From a bacterium (lineage in GTDB: Bacteria > Patescibacteriota > Minisyncoccia > Phycocordibacterales > GCA-002787175): a stretch of DNA of 16,595 bases. The notes under the pieces are model-generated. The model did no database searches and had not been told where the DNA came from. It was given only the letters and a program-made list of their open reading frames with translations. Of this stretch, positions 7,578 through 15,012 are shown in pieces (positions within the stretch are counted from its first letter, which is position 1; each line of letters opens with the position of its first letter). Position numbers and translations under genes: made by a program. The DNA lies in the NCBI GenBank assembly GCA_030689285.1, contig JAUYJM010000008.1, positions 1-16,595 of the forward strand, given 5' to 3'.

Positions 7578-8615
7578 TTGAAATTTCTGTTGTCTTTCAG
7601 GCGATTTACGAGCCTCGTCCTGCTTTTTTTTGTTGTTTTTGCCGCCCCAAGCGTAGCTTACGCGGGGTTCTTCTCCTTTGTAAGTCACCTTTTTTCAAGT
7701 TCAGTGTCGGCAGCCGAGGAAAAGTTGACTGCCAGTCCGGTAAATTCTCAAAATATGGGGCTTCTTAAAGCGGCTTTAAATCTTGACCCCAATCCCGCAA
7801 AGGGAGGCGGTGACATCACAATAGTCGGAGGGTCAGCCCTGCTTGCTGAAGTCGGACCTTCAGGGACTTTAGCCGATATTGAAGAAACTTCGGTAGGAAC
7901 AGACCAGATTGGCCTTTATGTTGTCCGTGAAGCGGATTCGTTGTCTCAAATCGCAAAAATGTTCGGTGTTTCTACGAATACTGTAATATGGGCAAACGAC
8001 TTGAATAATTCTGTAATACACGAAGGACAGGTGCTTGTGATATTGCCAATATCGGGAGTTAGACATACCGTTGAGAAAGGAGACACTTTGTCTAGTATCG
8101 CAAAGAAGTATAAAGCCGACGAGAATGAAATTATGAAGTTTAATAATTTTTCGGACGCAGAAGTTTTGGCGCTCGGCGATACTGTAGTGATTCCCGATGG
8201 AGAAGTTACGAGGCCTATAAATCTCGCTTCGGCAAGCATCGCCGTTAGAGGAACTGGAGGAGTAAACTATGTCGGGTATTATCTAAAGCCCGTGGCGGGT
8301 GCCATAAAGACTCAAGGACTCCACGGTTACAACGGAGTGGATTTTGGAGCTCCATCGGGTACGCCAATAGTCGCTTCGGCGGCAGGTCAGGTAATAGTTG
8401 TTAAGGATTACGGTTGGAATGGAGGTTATGGAAATTATGTTGTCATAAAGCACGACAATAATACGCAGACTCTTTACGCCCACAACAGCGGAAACATTGT
8501 AAGCGCGGGTCAAACCGTAGTCCAAGGACAAATTATAGGATATGTAGGCTCCACTGGAAAATCCACCGGACCGCATCTGCACTTTGAAGTGCGAGGGGCC
8601 AAAAATCCATTTTAA
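7578..8615 (+). CDS. Secreted LysM-LysM-M23 (LytM/NlpD-like) cell-wall protein
   Basis: This 345-residue exported protein probably binds and cuts or remodels peptidoglycan. Residues 1-29 form a signal peptide (basic start, hydrophobic core, cleavage at AYA-G). Two LysM peptidoglycan-binding modules follow at about 114-157 (YVVREADSLSQIAKMFGV...) and 163-206 (HTVEKGDTLSSIAKKY...). An M23 metallopeptidase domain fills 240-345, with GVDFGAPSGTPIVA, the LYAH site (His302) and the GPHLHFEV zinc motif (His333, His335). The first zinc ligand is unusual: the family position four residues before Asp255 is Tyr251, with a His at 249 instead. It may therefore be a shifted ligand or a non-catalytic activator of EnvC/NlpD type. 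It starts at TTG with a strong Shine-Dalgarno and its own promoter, and it is convergent with yifB. Confidence 0.93.
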   Translation: MKFLLSFRRFTSLVLLFFVVFAAPSVAYAGFFSFVSHLFSSSVSAAEEKLTASPVNSQNMGLLKAALNLDPNPAKGGGDITIVGGSALLAEVGPSGTLADIEETSVGTDQIGLYVVREADSLSQIAKMFGVSTNTVIWANDLNNSVIHEGQVLVILPISGVRHTVEKGDTLSSIAKKYKADENEIMKFNNFSDAEVLALGDTVVIPDGEVTRPINLASASIAVRGTGGVNYVGYYLKPVAGAIKTQGLHGYNGVDFGAPSGTPIVASAAGQVIVVKDYGWNGGYGNYVVIKHDNNTQTLYAHNSGNIVSAGQTVVQGQIIGYVGSTGKSTGPHLHFEVRGAKNPF

Positions 8616-8690
8616 TAAGCTTAGGTTCTCCCACTCTTTGTTCACAACACGCCGGATGCCATTTTCGTGTACATAACAATATTTAGAGTT

Positions 8691-8732
8691 AAAAATCACC
8701 CCCATTTCGGCCAAGGCCGAAATGGGGGTGAT
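8691..8732 (-). terminator. Intrinsic terminator of the yifB transcript
   Basis: A perfect 18-bp inverted repeat (8695-8712 with 8715-8732) and only two bases between the arms. On the minus strand it is followed by TTTTAACTC, a short U tract, 23 bases beyond the yifB stop. On the plus strand no U tract follows, so it is only a weak stop for the convergent LysM-M23 gene. Confidence 0.8.
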
Positions 8733-8754
8733 GCTTTGAATTCATATCCCCCTT

Positions 8755-10329
8755 TTAAAACGCATTGACTTGCTTCGGTCTATACTGCGCCGCTTCCATT
8801 ATGTGGTCTTTCAGCACTTCCTCGCTGTTTTCCAGGTCTGCTATTGTCCTCGCGAGTTTTATCATTCTGTGGTAGGAACGCGCGGAAAGATTGAATCTTT
8901 CCGCAAAACGTTCAAGCTCTTGTCTGACTTCAGGCGATAAATTTACATATACATAAATTTCTTTTCCGTTCATTTCGCTGTTCGTCTCTATTTTTCTTCT
9001 GTTATCCGAAAATCTTTTCCTTTGGATTTCTCGGGCGGACAACACTTCCTTTAAGATTTCTTCGGTGGTCTTTCCGCTTCTTTCACTGTTTCCGAGAAGG
9101 GAATGCGGAACAGTGCCCACTTCGGTATGCAGGTCAATGCGGTCAAGGATAGGTCCTGACACTTTTCTTTTATAGCGTTCCAAGTCTGCCGGACGGCAAA
9201 TGCATCTGACTTTAGTGTTTCCATAATTTCCGCAAGGGCACGGGTTCATAGCCGCTATAAGTATAAAATGAGCCGGAAATTTGACCGTGCCTCTTGCTCT
9301 GGAGATTGAAACCGTTTTTTCCTCAAGGGGCTGTCGCAGAGTTTCAAGCACTTTTCTATCAAATTCCGGAAACTCATCAAGGAAAAGCACGCCTCCATGG
9401 GCGAGAGTAACCTCTCCCGGACGGATTCCCGCTCCGCCCCCTATCAAAGAAACATAAGACGATGTGTGATGCGGCGAACGTATGGGGGCTTCTGTTACCA
9501 TATCGTTCTCAAGAGTGCCGGCAATGGAATGTATAGCCGTAATTTCCAGAACTTTGTCAAAAGAAAGGGGCGGTAGGATGTGTCTGAAGGCGCGTGAAAG
9601 CATAGTCTTTCCTGTACCGGGAGGTCCCCACATTAGAATGTTGTGGCCGCCTGCCGCCGCTATTTGCAGACCCCTTTTCGCGCTTTCCTGTCCTTTTATG
9701 TCGGCAAAATCAATGTCATAAAAACTATTGTTCCGTTCAATCTTTGTAACTTTTTGCGCGGGAAGTTTTATGATTTCATGAGGTCGTTCGTCCTCGCCTT
9801 TTCCTATAGTGTCTTTTTCGTGGATATGAGCGAGAATCTGCGCTAAAGAAGAGATGGAAAAAACTTTTATTCCTTCTATAAGGGCGGCTTCGCGAGCATT
9901 TTCCTTTGGCACAAAAATTTCTTTGAAACCTCGTTTTTTGGCTTCCTCCACAAGACGAAGAGTTCCGCTAATCGGGCGCGCGCTTCCGTCCAGAGAAAGT
10001 TCACCCAAAAAGATTTTGCCATTAGGGTTAAAACTTATATGTTCTGCCGCCACGAGGTATCCCATAGCCATGGCGATATCAAAAGCCGGCCCCTCTTTTT
10101 TAAGGTCGGCCGGCGCCAAGGATACCACCACTTTTTGATTTTTTTGCTTCGGCGACGTAAATCCCAAGTGTTTTATGGCGGCACCGATACGGTCTTTTGA
10201 TTCTTCCACCGCTTTATCCGGAAGGCCGATTATTGAAAAAGCATGCAGGCCGTTTGTGATATCAACTTCCACCGTAACGATCTGAGCGTTTAAGAAAGAC
10301 ACTTGAGCGGTAAAGATGCGTGAAAACAT
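8755..10329 (-). CDS. comM: YifB/ComM family AAA+ ATPase (magnesium-chelatase-like)
   Basis: This 524-residue protein has the full family layout. An N-terminal Lon-protease-like domain (about 1-170) has the typical ITNGLHAFSIIGLPDKAVEESKDRI and LGELSLDGSARPI blocks. An AAA+ core carries Walker A GPPGTGKT (235-242), Walker B VLFLDEFPEF (314-323), and MNPCPCGNYG followed by a second cysteine pair (C364, C366, C376, C378), which may bind zinc. The C-terminal helical region contains LSARSYHRMIKLARTIADL. ComM is a hexameric helicase promoting branch migration during natural transformation in other bacteria; YifB is the same family. The role here is by homology. It starts 22 bases after the DksA-like gene on the same strand and ends at a strong intrinsic terminator. 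Confidence 0.95.
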   Translation of the reverse strand: MFSRIFTAQVSFLNAQIVTVEVDITNGLHAFSIIGLPDKAVEESKDRIGAAIKHLGFTSPKQKNQKVVVSLAPADLKKEGPAFDIAMAMGYLVAAEHISFNPNGKIFLGELSLDGSARPISGTLRLVEEAKKRGFKEIFVPKENAREAALIEGIKVFSISSLAQILAHIHEKDTIGKGEDERPHEIIKLPAQKVTKIERNNSFYDIDFADIKGQESAKRGLQIAAAGGHNILMWGPPGTGKTMLSRAFRHILPPLSFDKVLEITAIHSIAGTLENDMVTEAPIRSPHHTSSYVSLIGGGAGIRPGEVTLAHGGVLFLDEFPEFDRKVLETLRQPLEEKTVSISRARGTVKFPAHFILIAAMNPCPCGNYGNTKVRCICRPADLERYKRKVSGPILDRIDLHTEVGTVPHSLLGNSERSGKTTEEILKEVLSAREIQRKRFSDNRRKIETNSEMNGKEIYVYVNLSPEVRQELERFAERFNLSARSYHRMIKLARTIADLENSEEVLKDHIMEAAQYRPKQVNAF

Positions 10330-10351
10330 TTAAGTGGTATTGCGTATTCGT

Positions 10352-10711
10352 CTATTCCAGGTGTTTTATACAAGTAGTTGCCGCCGGGTTTGCTTCAAGT
10401 CTTTCTGTTTCTATCTCCTCTCCCCCCACTTCACACTTACCATAATCGCCGTCTTCAATTCTTCGCAACGCTTCGATGACTTCGTTGTAGCGAGTTTCCA
10501 GCTGTTTTAGTATCGCGGTATTCTCTTCGTAAGATTCAATAGTGTCTGCCGTCTCGTTTTCGTCTCCCGGCTGTGTGTCCATTTTGCTTGGCGTGGCCTC
10601 CCAGTCTTTAGGGTTGTCCGGATTTTTTCTGCCGACAGAAGCCAGCTCTTTTTCAAGAGAAAGTCTCTCCGTTTCCAGTTCTTTTTTAAATCTTATAGTA
10701 TCTATTGTCAT
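10352..10711 (-). CDS. DksA/TraR-family protein with incomplete zinc finger
   Basis: About 119 residues from ATG 10711 (MTIDTIRFKKELETERL). An in-frame ATG at 10738 would add MELFVIIYN and has a weak AAGG upstream, but the shorter form fits the family better. A helical, charged N-terminal half is followed by the family signature: a long coiled-coil helix with ALRRIEDGDYGKCEVGG and then ERLEANPAATTCIKH. Family members bind RNA polymerase through the secondary channel and modulate initiation. The zinc finger normally uses four cysteines (C-x2-C and C-x2-C). Here the pattern is Cys-x2-Gly and Cys-x2-His, so the second ligand is lost and the fourth is His. Zinc binding is doubtful. It is followed after 22 bases by yifB. 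Confidence 0.85.
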   Translation of the reverse strand: MTIDTIRFKKELETERLSLEKELASVGRKNPDNPKDWEATPSKMDTQPGDENETADTIESYEENTAILKQLETRYNEVIEALRRIEDGDYGKCEVGGEEIETERLEANPAATTCIKHLE

Positions 10712-10803
10712 ATTATAAATGATAACAAACAGCTCCATGGCTTACAACCTTAGTTTGAGTTTTAAAACATAATCAGGGCGGGGACAAGTCATCGTCCTGT
10801 TAT

Positions 10804-11718
10804 CTACTGCACCAGCTTTATCGCAAACAGACGTTTTGTGACCTCCTCCAAAGTTTCAGGGGTTGTCGTTATTACCAGGGTTTGGTTGTCGGTAAAAGCG
10901 TAAAGCATCACAATTTCACCAAGACCGTTTTTGAGCACTCGCGTATCTCTATTTTTTATAATCTTATCACTCCAGCCGCTAGAGCTTTCCACTAAAGCTT
11001 TGCTTGTTGTCGCCACTCGGTCATCTCTCCTTTCAGGAAAGATAAAAAAGTCTCCCATATCATCTTCCAGATATCTCTCCCATGCGAGCATTCCGGCAAA
11101 AGTATTTAGATAACTGGTTGTTTTAAGAATCAAAAAAGGCTCGTTTTTTTTAAATGAGTGAAAACCAATTACAAAATTATCCGCGACGGAACGCGCGACG
11201 TCTTCCGGTGAATGAGGAGCAAAGTTTGAAATAAAATAGCTCGCCTTAAATGAAATCCGGCCGTCTGAAACAGGCGGATAGATAGCCAAGACTTTGTTAA
11301 GAGTAATGCTGGTTTCGTCTCTGACTTTTTTCAGACTTTCCAGCATTTGCCGTCTAGACATATTTGAAAGGTCTAAAGTTTTGTTGGAGTCCGCTGAAAG
11401 AAGCTGTCTAGGAAAGACATTTTGAACGCCTGTTTCCGGAACTTTTCGGTCTTTTGAAACTATAAAAAAAGTTCCTGCCGCGGCTCCTGAAACCATGATA
11501 AGGATGACCGCAAGAAAGACCCACATTTTAGAATGATAAACCCTGTCGGGTTTTTGGACGGTTGATTCAGCGGCGCGTTTTTGTTCCGCAATGGCGATAT
11601 CGGAAAGCGACGTATTTTCGTTTTTTATGAGTTCCGCTATGTCGCCTTTGTAAGTTCTTAAGGGAGAAGGCCCTTCAGATTTTCGACGATTTCCGGTGTC
11701 ATTTTGCAACTCTGTCAT
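10804..11718 (-). CDS. Single-pass membrane protein of unknown function
   Basis: This 304-residue protein has a hydrophilic, charged N-terminal cytoplasmic part (1-63), one transmembrane helix at about 66-87 (WVFLAVILIMVSGAAAGTFFIV), and an extracytoplasmic domain of about 215 residues. The latter has FKASYFISNFAPHSPEDVARSVADNF, a FAGMLAWERYLEDDMGDFF segment and a final strand-rich LVITTTPETLEEVTKRL. I recognise no enzymatic motif. Similar single-pass proteins of unknown function are common in CPR genomes. It is transcribed towards the DksA-like gene, 92 bases upstream of that gene's chosen start. No Shine-Dalgarno is visible before ATG 11718. Confidence 0.85.
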   Translation of the reverse strand: MTELQNDTGNRRKSEGPSPLRTYKGDIAELIKNENTSLSDIAIAEQKRAAESTVQKPDRVYHSKMWVFLAVILIMVSGAAAGTFFIVSKDRKVPETGVQNVFPRQLLSADSNKTLDLSNMSRRQMLESLKKVRDETSITLNKVLAIYPPVSDGRISFKASYFISNFAPHSPEDVARSVADNFVIGFHSFKKNEPFLILKTTSYLNTFAGMLAWERYLEDDMGDFFIFPERRDDRVATTSKALVESSSGWSDKIIKNRDTRVLKNGLGEIVMLYAFTDNQTLVITTTPETLEEVTKRLFAIKLVQ

Positions 11719-11819
11719 ATCTGTACATTTTCGCAGAAATTTCGTTCTTAGGAAAGCGCGCGAATTTGAAACACAAAAGAAAACCGTACAATTTAGCTGG
11801 TCGTGAAAATATGGAGAAG

Positions 11820-14006
11820 TTACATTTTCTTTGCAAAATTCGGGTCGGCATCTTTTATTGAAAGGCGAATACGGCCTTTTTCTTCGTCTATTTCTTTCAC
11901 TATTACAGGCACCTTATCCCCTTCTTTTACAATATCTGAAACCATATTTACCCTAAAGGGCGCAAGCTCCGATATATGAACCAGACCTTCGGTGTTGTGA
12001 CTTATTCGCACAAACGCTCCGAAATCGGCTATTTTTGTAACCACTCCTTCCATCCTGTCGCCGACTTTATATTCGCGCGTCATCTCCTCAATGATTTCTT
12101 TGGCTTTTTCCGCGCCGCCGTCCTTACCTGTAATAAATACCGTGCCGTCATCTTCTATGTCTATTTCAGCGCCGGTTGCTTCTTTAATTTCGTTTATTGT
12201 TTTTCCGCCCGTGCCTATGACCATACCGATTTGTTTCGGTTTGATTTTAATTGAAATTATTTTAGGCGCGTTCGGTGAAATGTCGGGACGAGGCGCAGGG
12301 ATGGCTTTTTCAATAACATCCAAAATCTGGAATCTGGCTTTTTTGGCCTTTTCAAGAGCTTCCGCAAGAATTTTTAACGAAATCCCAGAGACTTTAACAT
12401 CCATCTGGATTGCCGTAACTCCCTCTCGTGTGCCGGCCACCTTTAAATCCATATCACCGTGTTCGTCTTCCGGACCCTGAATGTCAGTCAAAATCTTGTA
12501 GCGTGTAGCGTGTAGCGTGTAGCGTTTAGATTCTTCACTTTGAATTTGAGAATTGAGATTTGGAGTTTGTTCGGAACTCGTTTCTTGTATCTTGGAACTT
12601 TCTGGTTTAATGATTTCCATCATAAGACCGGATGCTATTCCAGCCACAGGCCTTTTTATAGGTACTCCTCCGTCCATAAGCGCCAAAATGGAGCCACAGA
12701 CTGAACCCATAGATGTTGAGCCGTTTGAGGCCAGCGCTTCAGAGACGATTCTTATGGTATAAGGAAAAACTTCTTTGTCGGGAATTACAGGCAGGATGGC
12801 CTTTTCAGCGAGCGCCCCGTGTCCCACCATTCTCCGGTTTGTGCCGCCTATTCTGCCTGTCTCTCCGGTAGAGAATGGAGGAAAGTTGTAATGGTGCATA
12901 AATCTTTTCTTGCCTTCTTGTACTTCCATATTGTCTATAAACTGGGCATCTTGCGGTCCGCCTAAAGTCAGGGCGGATAAAATGTGAGTGCCTCCTCTGT
13001 AAAAGATACCGGAACCGTGAAGAATCGGCGATATTCCACCGGCTTTGGCGAATAACGGACGTATTTCGTCCATACCGCGGCCGTCCGGTCTTTTTTCGTT
13101 TTCAATAGCTTCTTTATGAATCAGCTCGTTTATTTTCTCCTCAAAAAGGTTTTCAGCGAACGAGGTTTTATGTTCGGGCATCTTATCGGTGAATACCGAC
13201 AGCCAAGCTCCTTTTAAGGCGTTTATACGCTTTTTTCCCGGACCGGAAAAAAGCGCGTCATAAAGTTTCGGTTCTACTTCCATAGAAAAAAGCTCTGAAA
13301 CTTCTCTCGGTGTGTCGGCTGTTTCAATCACCCTTTTCTCTTTTCCAAGTTCCTTTATGATTTGTGTCTGCCAGTTTTGAAGTTTTTCTATTTCAGTGTT
13401 GGCCTTCGCAAGTCCTTCGTTGATCTCACTTTCGGATACTTCCTTTCCGCCGACTTCTATCATATTTATAAGACCATCCTTACCGCAGGCAAGCAAATCA
13501 AATTTTGCGTTTTCTCTCCGCGCGTAAGTCGGGTTCACCATATCAGCAATCCTTACGGCCGAAACAGGCCCACTCCACGGAATGTCGGATGTTCCGATGG
13601 CCAGAGAAGCCGCGATTACACCGAGTACGTCCGGGTCGTCCTCGTCTATTGAAAGTACTGTAAGAACCACCTGCGTCTCGTGACGGATTTTGTGGTCAAA
13701 AAGAGGTCTGATAGTACGGTCAACGACCCGTCCTGAAAGTATAGCTTCGTCCGTAGGTCTGCCTTCTCTTCTTATAAAACGGCTCCCGAGAATTTCTCCC
13801 GCGGCGTAGAAGCGTTCTTCGTATTCAACGGAGAGAGGCAAGTAGTCAACGCCAGACTTCGGTTTTTCAGACATTACGGCGGTTGCCAAAACGGTCGTGT
13901 TGCCATAGCGCACTATGACAGAGCCGTTTGCTTGCTCGGCCAAATCAGTAAATTCTGCGGTCAGTGTTTTGCCGCCGATTTCAATATGATACTGCTTTGT
14001 CTTCAT
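11820..14006 (-). CDS. pnp: Polyribonucleotide nucleotidyltransferase (PNPase)
   Basis: PNPase degrades RNA 3' to 5' by phosphorolysis and can also add tails. At 728 residues it has the full layout: first RNase PH domain with FYAAGEILGSRFIRREGRP (67-84), an all-helical linker, and a second RNase PH domain with FPPFSTGETGRIGGTNRR, GHGALAEKA and SNGSTSMGSVCGS. The catalytic acidic site is GPEDEHGDMDLKVAGT (511-526). A KH domain has VIGTGGKTINEI (596-607), and an S1 domain starts near GDRMEGVVTKIADFGAFV (649-666). Between GLMMEI and YKILTDI there is an extra stretch (about residues 467-502) absent from typical PNPases, rich in Ser, Glu and Gln and ending in RYTLHATR. This lies at a surface loop position close to the active-site strand. 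The gene follows rpsO and an NYN gene on the same strand. Confidence 0.97.
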   Translation of the reverse strand: MKTKQYHIEIGGKTLTAEFTDLAEQANGSVIVRYGNTTVLATAVMSEKPKSGVDYLPLSVEYEERFYAAGEILGSRFIRREGRPTDEAILSGRVVDRTIRPLFDHKIRHETQVVLTVLSIDEDDPDVLGVIAASLAIGTSDIPWSGPVSAVRIADMVNPTYARRENAKFDLLACGKDGLINMIEVGGKEVSESEINEGLAKANTEIEKLQNWQTQIIKELGKEKRVIETADTPREVSELFSMEVEPKLYDALFSGPGKKRINALKGAWLSVFTDKMPEHKTSFAENLFEEKINELIHKEAIENEKRPDGRGMDEIRPLFAKAGGISPILHGSGIFYRGGTHILSALTLGGPQDAQFIDNMEVQEGKKRFMHHYNFPPFSTGETGRIGGTNRRMVGHGALAEKAILPVIPDKEVFPYTIRIVSEALASNGSTSMGSVCGSILALMDGGVPIKRPVAGIASGLMMEIIKPESSKIQETSSEQTPNLNSQIQSEESKRYTLHATRYKILTDIQGPEDEHGDMDLKVAGTREGVTAIQMDVKVSGISLKILAEALEKAKKARFQILDVIEKAIPAPRPDISPNAPKIISIKIKPKQIGMVIGTGGKTINEIKEATGAEIDIEDDGTVFITGKDGGAEKAKEIIEEMTREYKVGDRMEGVVTKIADFGAFVRISHNTEGLVHISELAPFRVNMVSDIVKEGDKVPVIVKEIDEEKGRIRLSIKDADPNFAKKM
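12498..12525 (-). repeat. Four perfect 7-bp tandem units in frame inside pnp
   Basis: Four exact GTAGCGT units on the plus strand. On the coding strand they encode RYTLHATRY, directly before the conserved KILTDI of PNPase. The same unit and the same preceding plus-strand ATCTT are found in rsmA at 4886-4913. Confidence 0.95.
12501..12608 (-). other. In-frame insertion of about 36 codons in pnp
   Basis: This stretch covers residues 467-502 (KPESSKIQETSSEQTPNLNS and onward to TR). Comparison with the known PNPase pattern (GLV-KEGDN-F/Y-x-V-L-T/S-D-I) shows it replaces about five residues. Its DNA is made of two low-complexity classes: a run of AGTTCC / CAAA / ATTCTCAAATTC-like words, then the 7-bp tandem repeat. 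Confidence 0.75.
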
Positions 14007-14265
14007 ATTTTAGAATCAATCTCCAAGTTACTTCAGAGTTTTCCTGAATTTAAGAACCTGTCTAATCGGGGGCGCCTAAATAAGGCTTAAATTATATGGG
14101 CACATATAATCCTCTGGCGTAGGTTGAAGAAAATTGAGATTATTGCGACTAACCTTCAGAACTCAAGTTTGAAAGCATGTCCTTCAAACCTATATCAAAA
14201 GACTAGTCACATTTAAGCTTCTAATGTCCGTACTTTACTAAATTTTTCCCCAGTCGGCAACTAAT

Positions 14266-14403
14266 AAGCGCTGCTTCCTATCCCTTGACGGCATGATTTT
14301 CGGAACTTGCGAGCGCGGTCTCGCGCGAGCACGAGGAAAATTTCAGCAGAAATTTATCCGTGTCCGAAAATTATGCCGTCAGGGGATAGGTCTGGAAGCG
14401 CTG
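14266..14403. repeat. 8-bp direct repeats flanking the branched element
   Basis: AAGCGCTG occurs at 14266-14273 and again at 14396-14403, 3 and 5 bases outside the 28-bp inverted arms. It could be a target duplication from insertion of the element. Because AGCGCT is itself palindromic, it could instead extend the stem after a small internal loop. Confidence 0.45.
14277..14390 (+). ncRNA. Structured element, predicted three-way junction (candidate RNA or mini mobile repeat)
   Basis: Arms 14277-14304 and 14363-14390 pair over all 28 positions if G-U is allowed (positions 14285/14382 and 14295/14372). Inside are two hairpins placed back to back. One is 14306-14311 with 14324-14329 (CTTGCG/CGCGAG, including a G-U). 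The other is 14330-14362 with CAC/GTG, GGA/TCC and AAATTT/AAATTT segments around a CAGCAG loop. Only A14305 is left unpaired at the junction. All the wobble pairs are G-U on the plus strand and would be A-C on the minus strand, so the plus strand folds better. No plus-strand promoter is evident. It could alternatively be a DNA palindromic repeat with terminal inverted repeats. Confidence 0.55.
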
Positions 14404-14433
14404 GTCAGGCGCTTTGAGTTTTTGACCAAAAAA

Positions 14434-14952
14434 TTACTTGTGCTTGGAATTTATAAGATATTTTTTCGGATTTTCGTCCAGGTCAACAAAGTCATCCACG
14501 GTTTCTTTGAGTTTTTGCGAAGTGGATTTACCGAAGGATACCACCTCTACAAGACAGCCTTCGTTCATTTGCAGATACTCAACGAGCGGAACAAAATCGC
14601 CATCTCCGGAGAGGATAATTACCGTATCCAGTTTCGGCGCCATTTTTATGGCATCTACCGCCAGCCCCACGTCCCAGTCCGCTTTTTTCGCGCCACCCGC
14701 AAAAATCTGCAAATCTTTTATCTTTGCCTCTATGCCATGCTTTACAAGCGCTTCAAAAAAGGCCTTTTCTTCGCCGGTTTCCGTGCGAATACCATAAGCG
14801 ATAGCCCTTATAAGCGCCCTTTGTCCCACCACGTCTTTTACCACCTGACTGAAGTTAACTCTCGCGTGATAAAGGTTTTTCGCGCTGTGGTATAAATTTT
14901 GCGTATCTATAAAAACTCCCACCCTCTGTTCCTTGTGTTTTATTATTGTCAT
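14434..14952 (-). CDS. NYN/LabA-like (PIN-fold) domain protein, putative ribonuclease
   Basis: This 172-residue single-domain protein has the acidic residues of the NYN/PIN-like fold: FIDTQNL (Asp16, Asn19) at the end of strand 1, KKADWDVGLAVDA (Asp94, Asp100) in the middle, and the IILSGDGDFVPLV motif (Asp117, Asp119). These would hold a metal ion for RNA cleavage. The family is usually annotated LabA-like or DUF88; its natural substrate is mostly unknown. It sits between rpsO and pnp on the same strand, which suggests a role in RNA processing or decay. The region before ATG 14952 has TAGAAT ending 6 bases upstream, a possible leaderless promoter with a weak -35 box. No terminator is seen after the stop. 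Confidence 0.9.
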   Translation of the reverse strand: MTIIKHKEQRVGVFIDTQNLYHSAKNLYHARVNFSQVVKDVVGQRALIRAIAYGIRTETGEEKAFFEALVKHGIEAKIKDLQIFAGGAKKADWDVGLAVDAIKMAPKLDTVIILSGDGDFVPLVEYLQMNEGCLVEVVSFGKSTSQKLKETVDDFVDLDENPKKYLINSKHK

Positions 14953-15012
14953 AATATGATTCTAGTTACGGATAAATATGAGTTACTCAAACAACTCCAT
15001 TAATATTACTAC

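Larger units (their letters stand above)
14007..14433. other. Non-coding gap between the NYN gene and pnp
   Basis: 427 bases with no convincing gene on either strand. It holds two small hairpins: 14091-14098 with 14103-14110 (ATTATATG/CATATAAT, 4-base loop) and 14167-14173 with 14183-14189 (GTTTGAA/TTCAAAC). It also holds the large branched element at 14277-14390 and a stem at 14402-14407/14423-14428 (TGGTCA/TGACCA). As pnp starts at 14006 on the minus strand, much of this may be the pnp leader. No convincing promoter was found; the minus-strand TATAAT inside 14091-14096 has no good -35 box. Confidence 0.7.

Noticed and set aside
8283..8714. Minus-strand open frame of 143 codons
   Set aside because: It overlaps the M23 catalytic domain in antisense and runs through the yifB terminator hairpin.
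10712..10717. TATAAT directly before the DksA-like ATG
   Set aside because: It abuts the start codon, so transcription would begin inside the gene, and there is no acceptable -35 box.
4886..12525. The 7-bp repeats as a CRISPR array
   Set aside because: The units are directly adjacent with no spacers, and no cas genes are present.
14091..14110. Back-to-back TATAAT sequences in the pnp leader region
   Set aside because: They are the two arms of an AT-rich hairpin, and neither has a usable -35 box at 16-18 bases.
14007..14433. tRNA or known riboswitch in the gap before pnp
   Set aside because: No cloverleaf with a T-arm GTTCxA pattern is present, and the structure does not match a riboswitch class I know.
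14293..14895. Plus-strand open frame of 200 codons
   Set aside because: It begins inside the branched hairpin element and is antisense to the NYN gene; the translation has no family resemblance.
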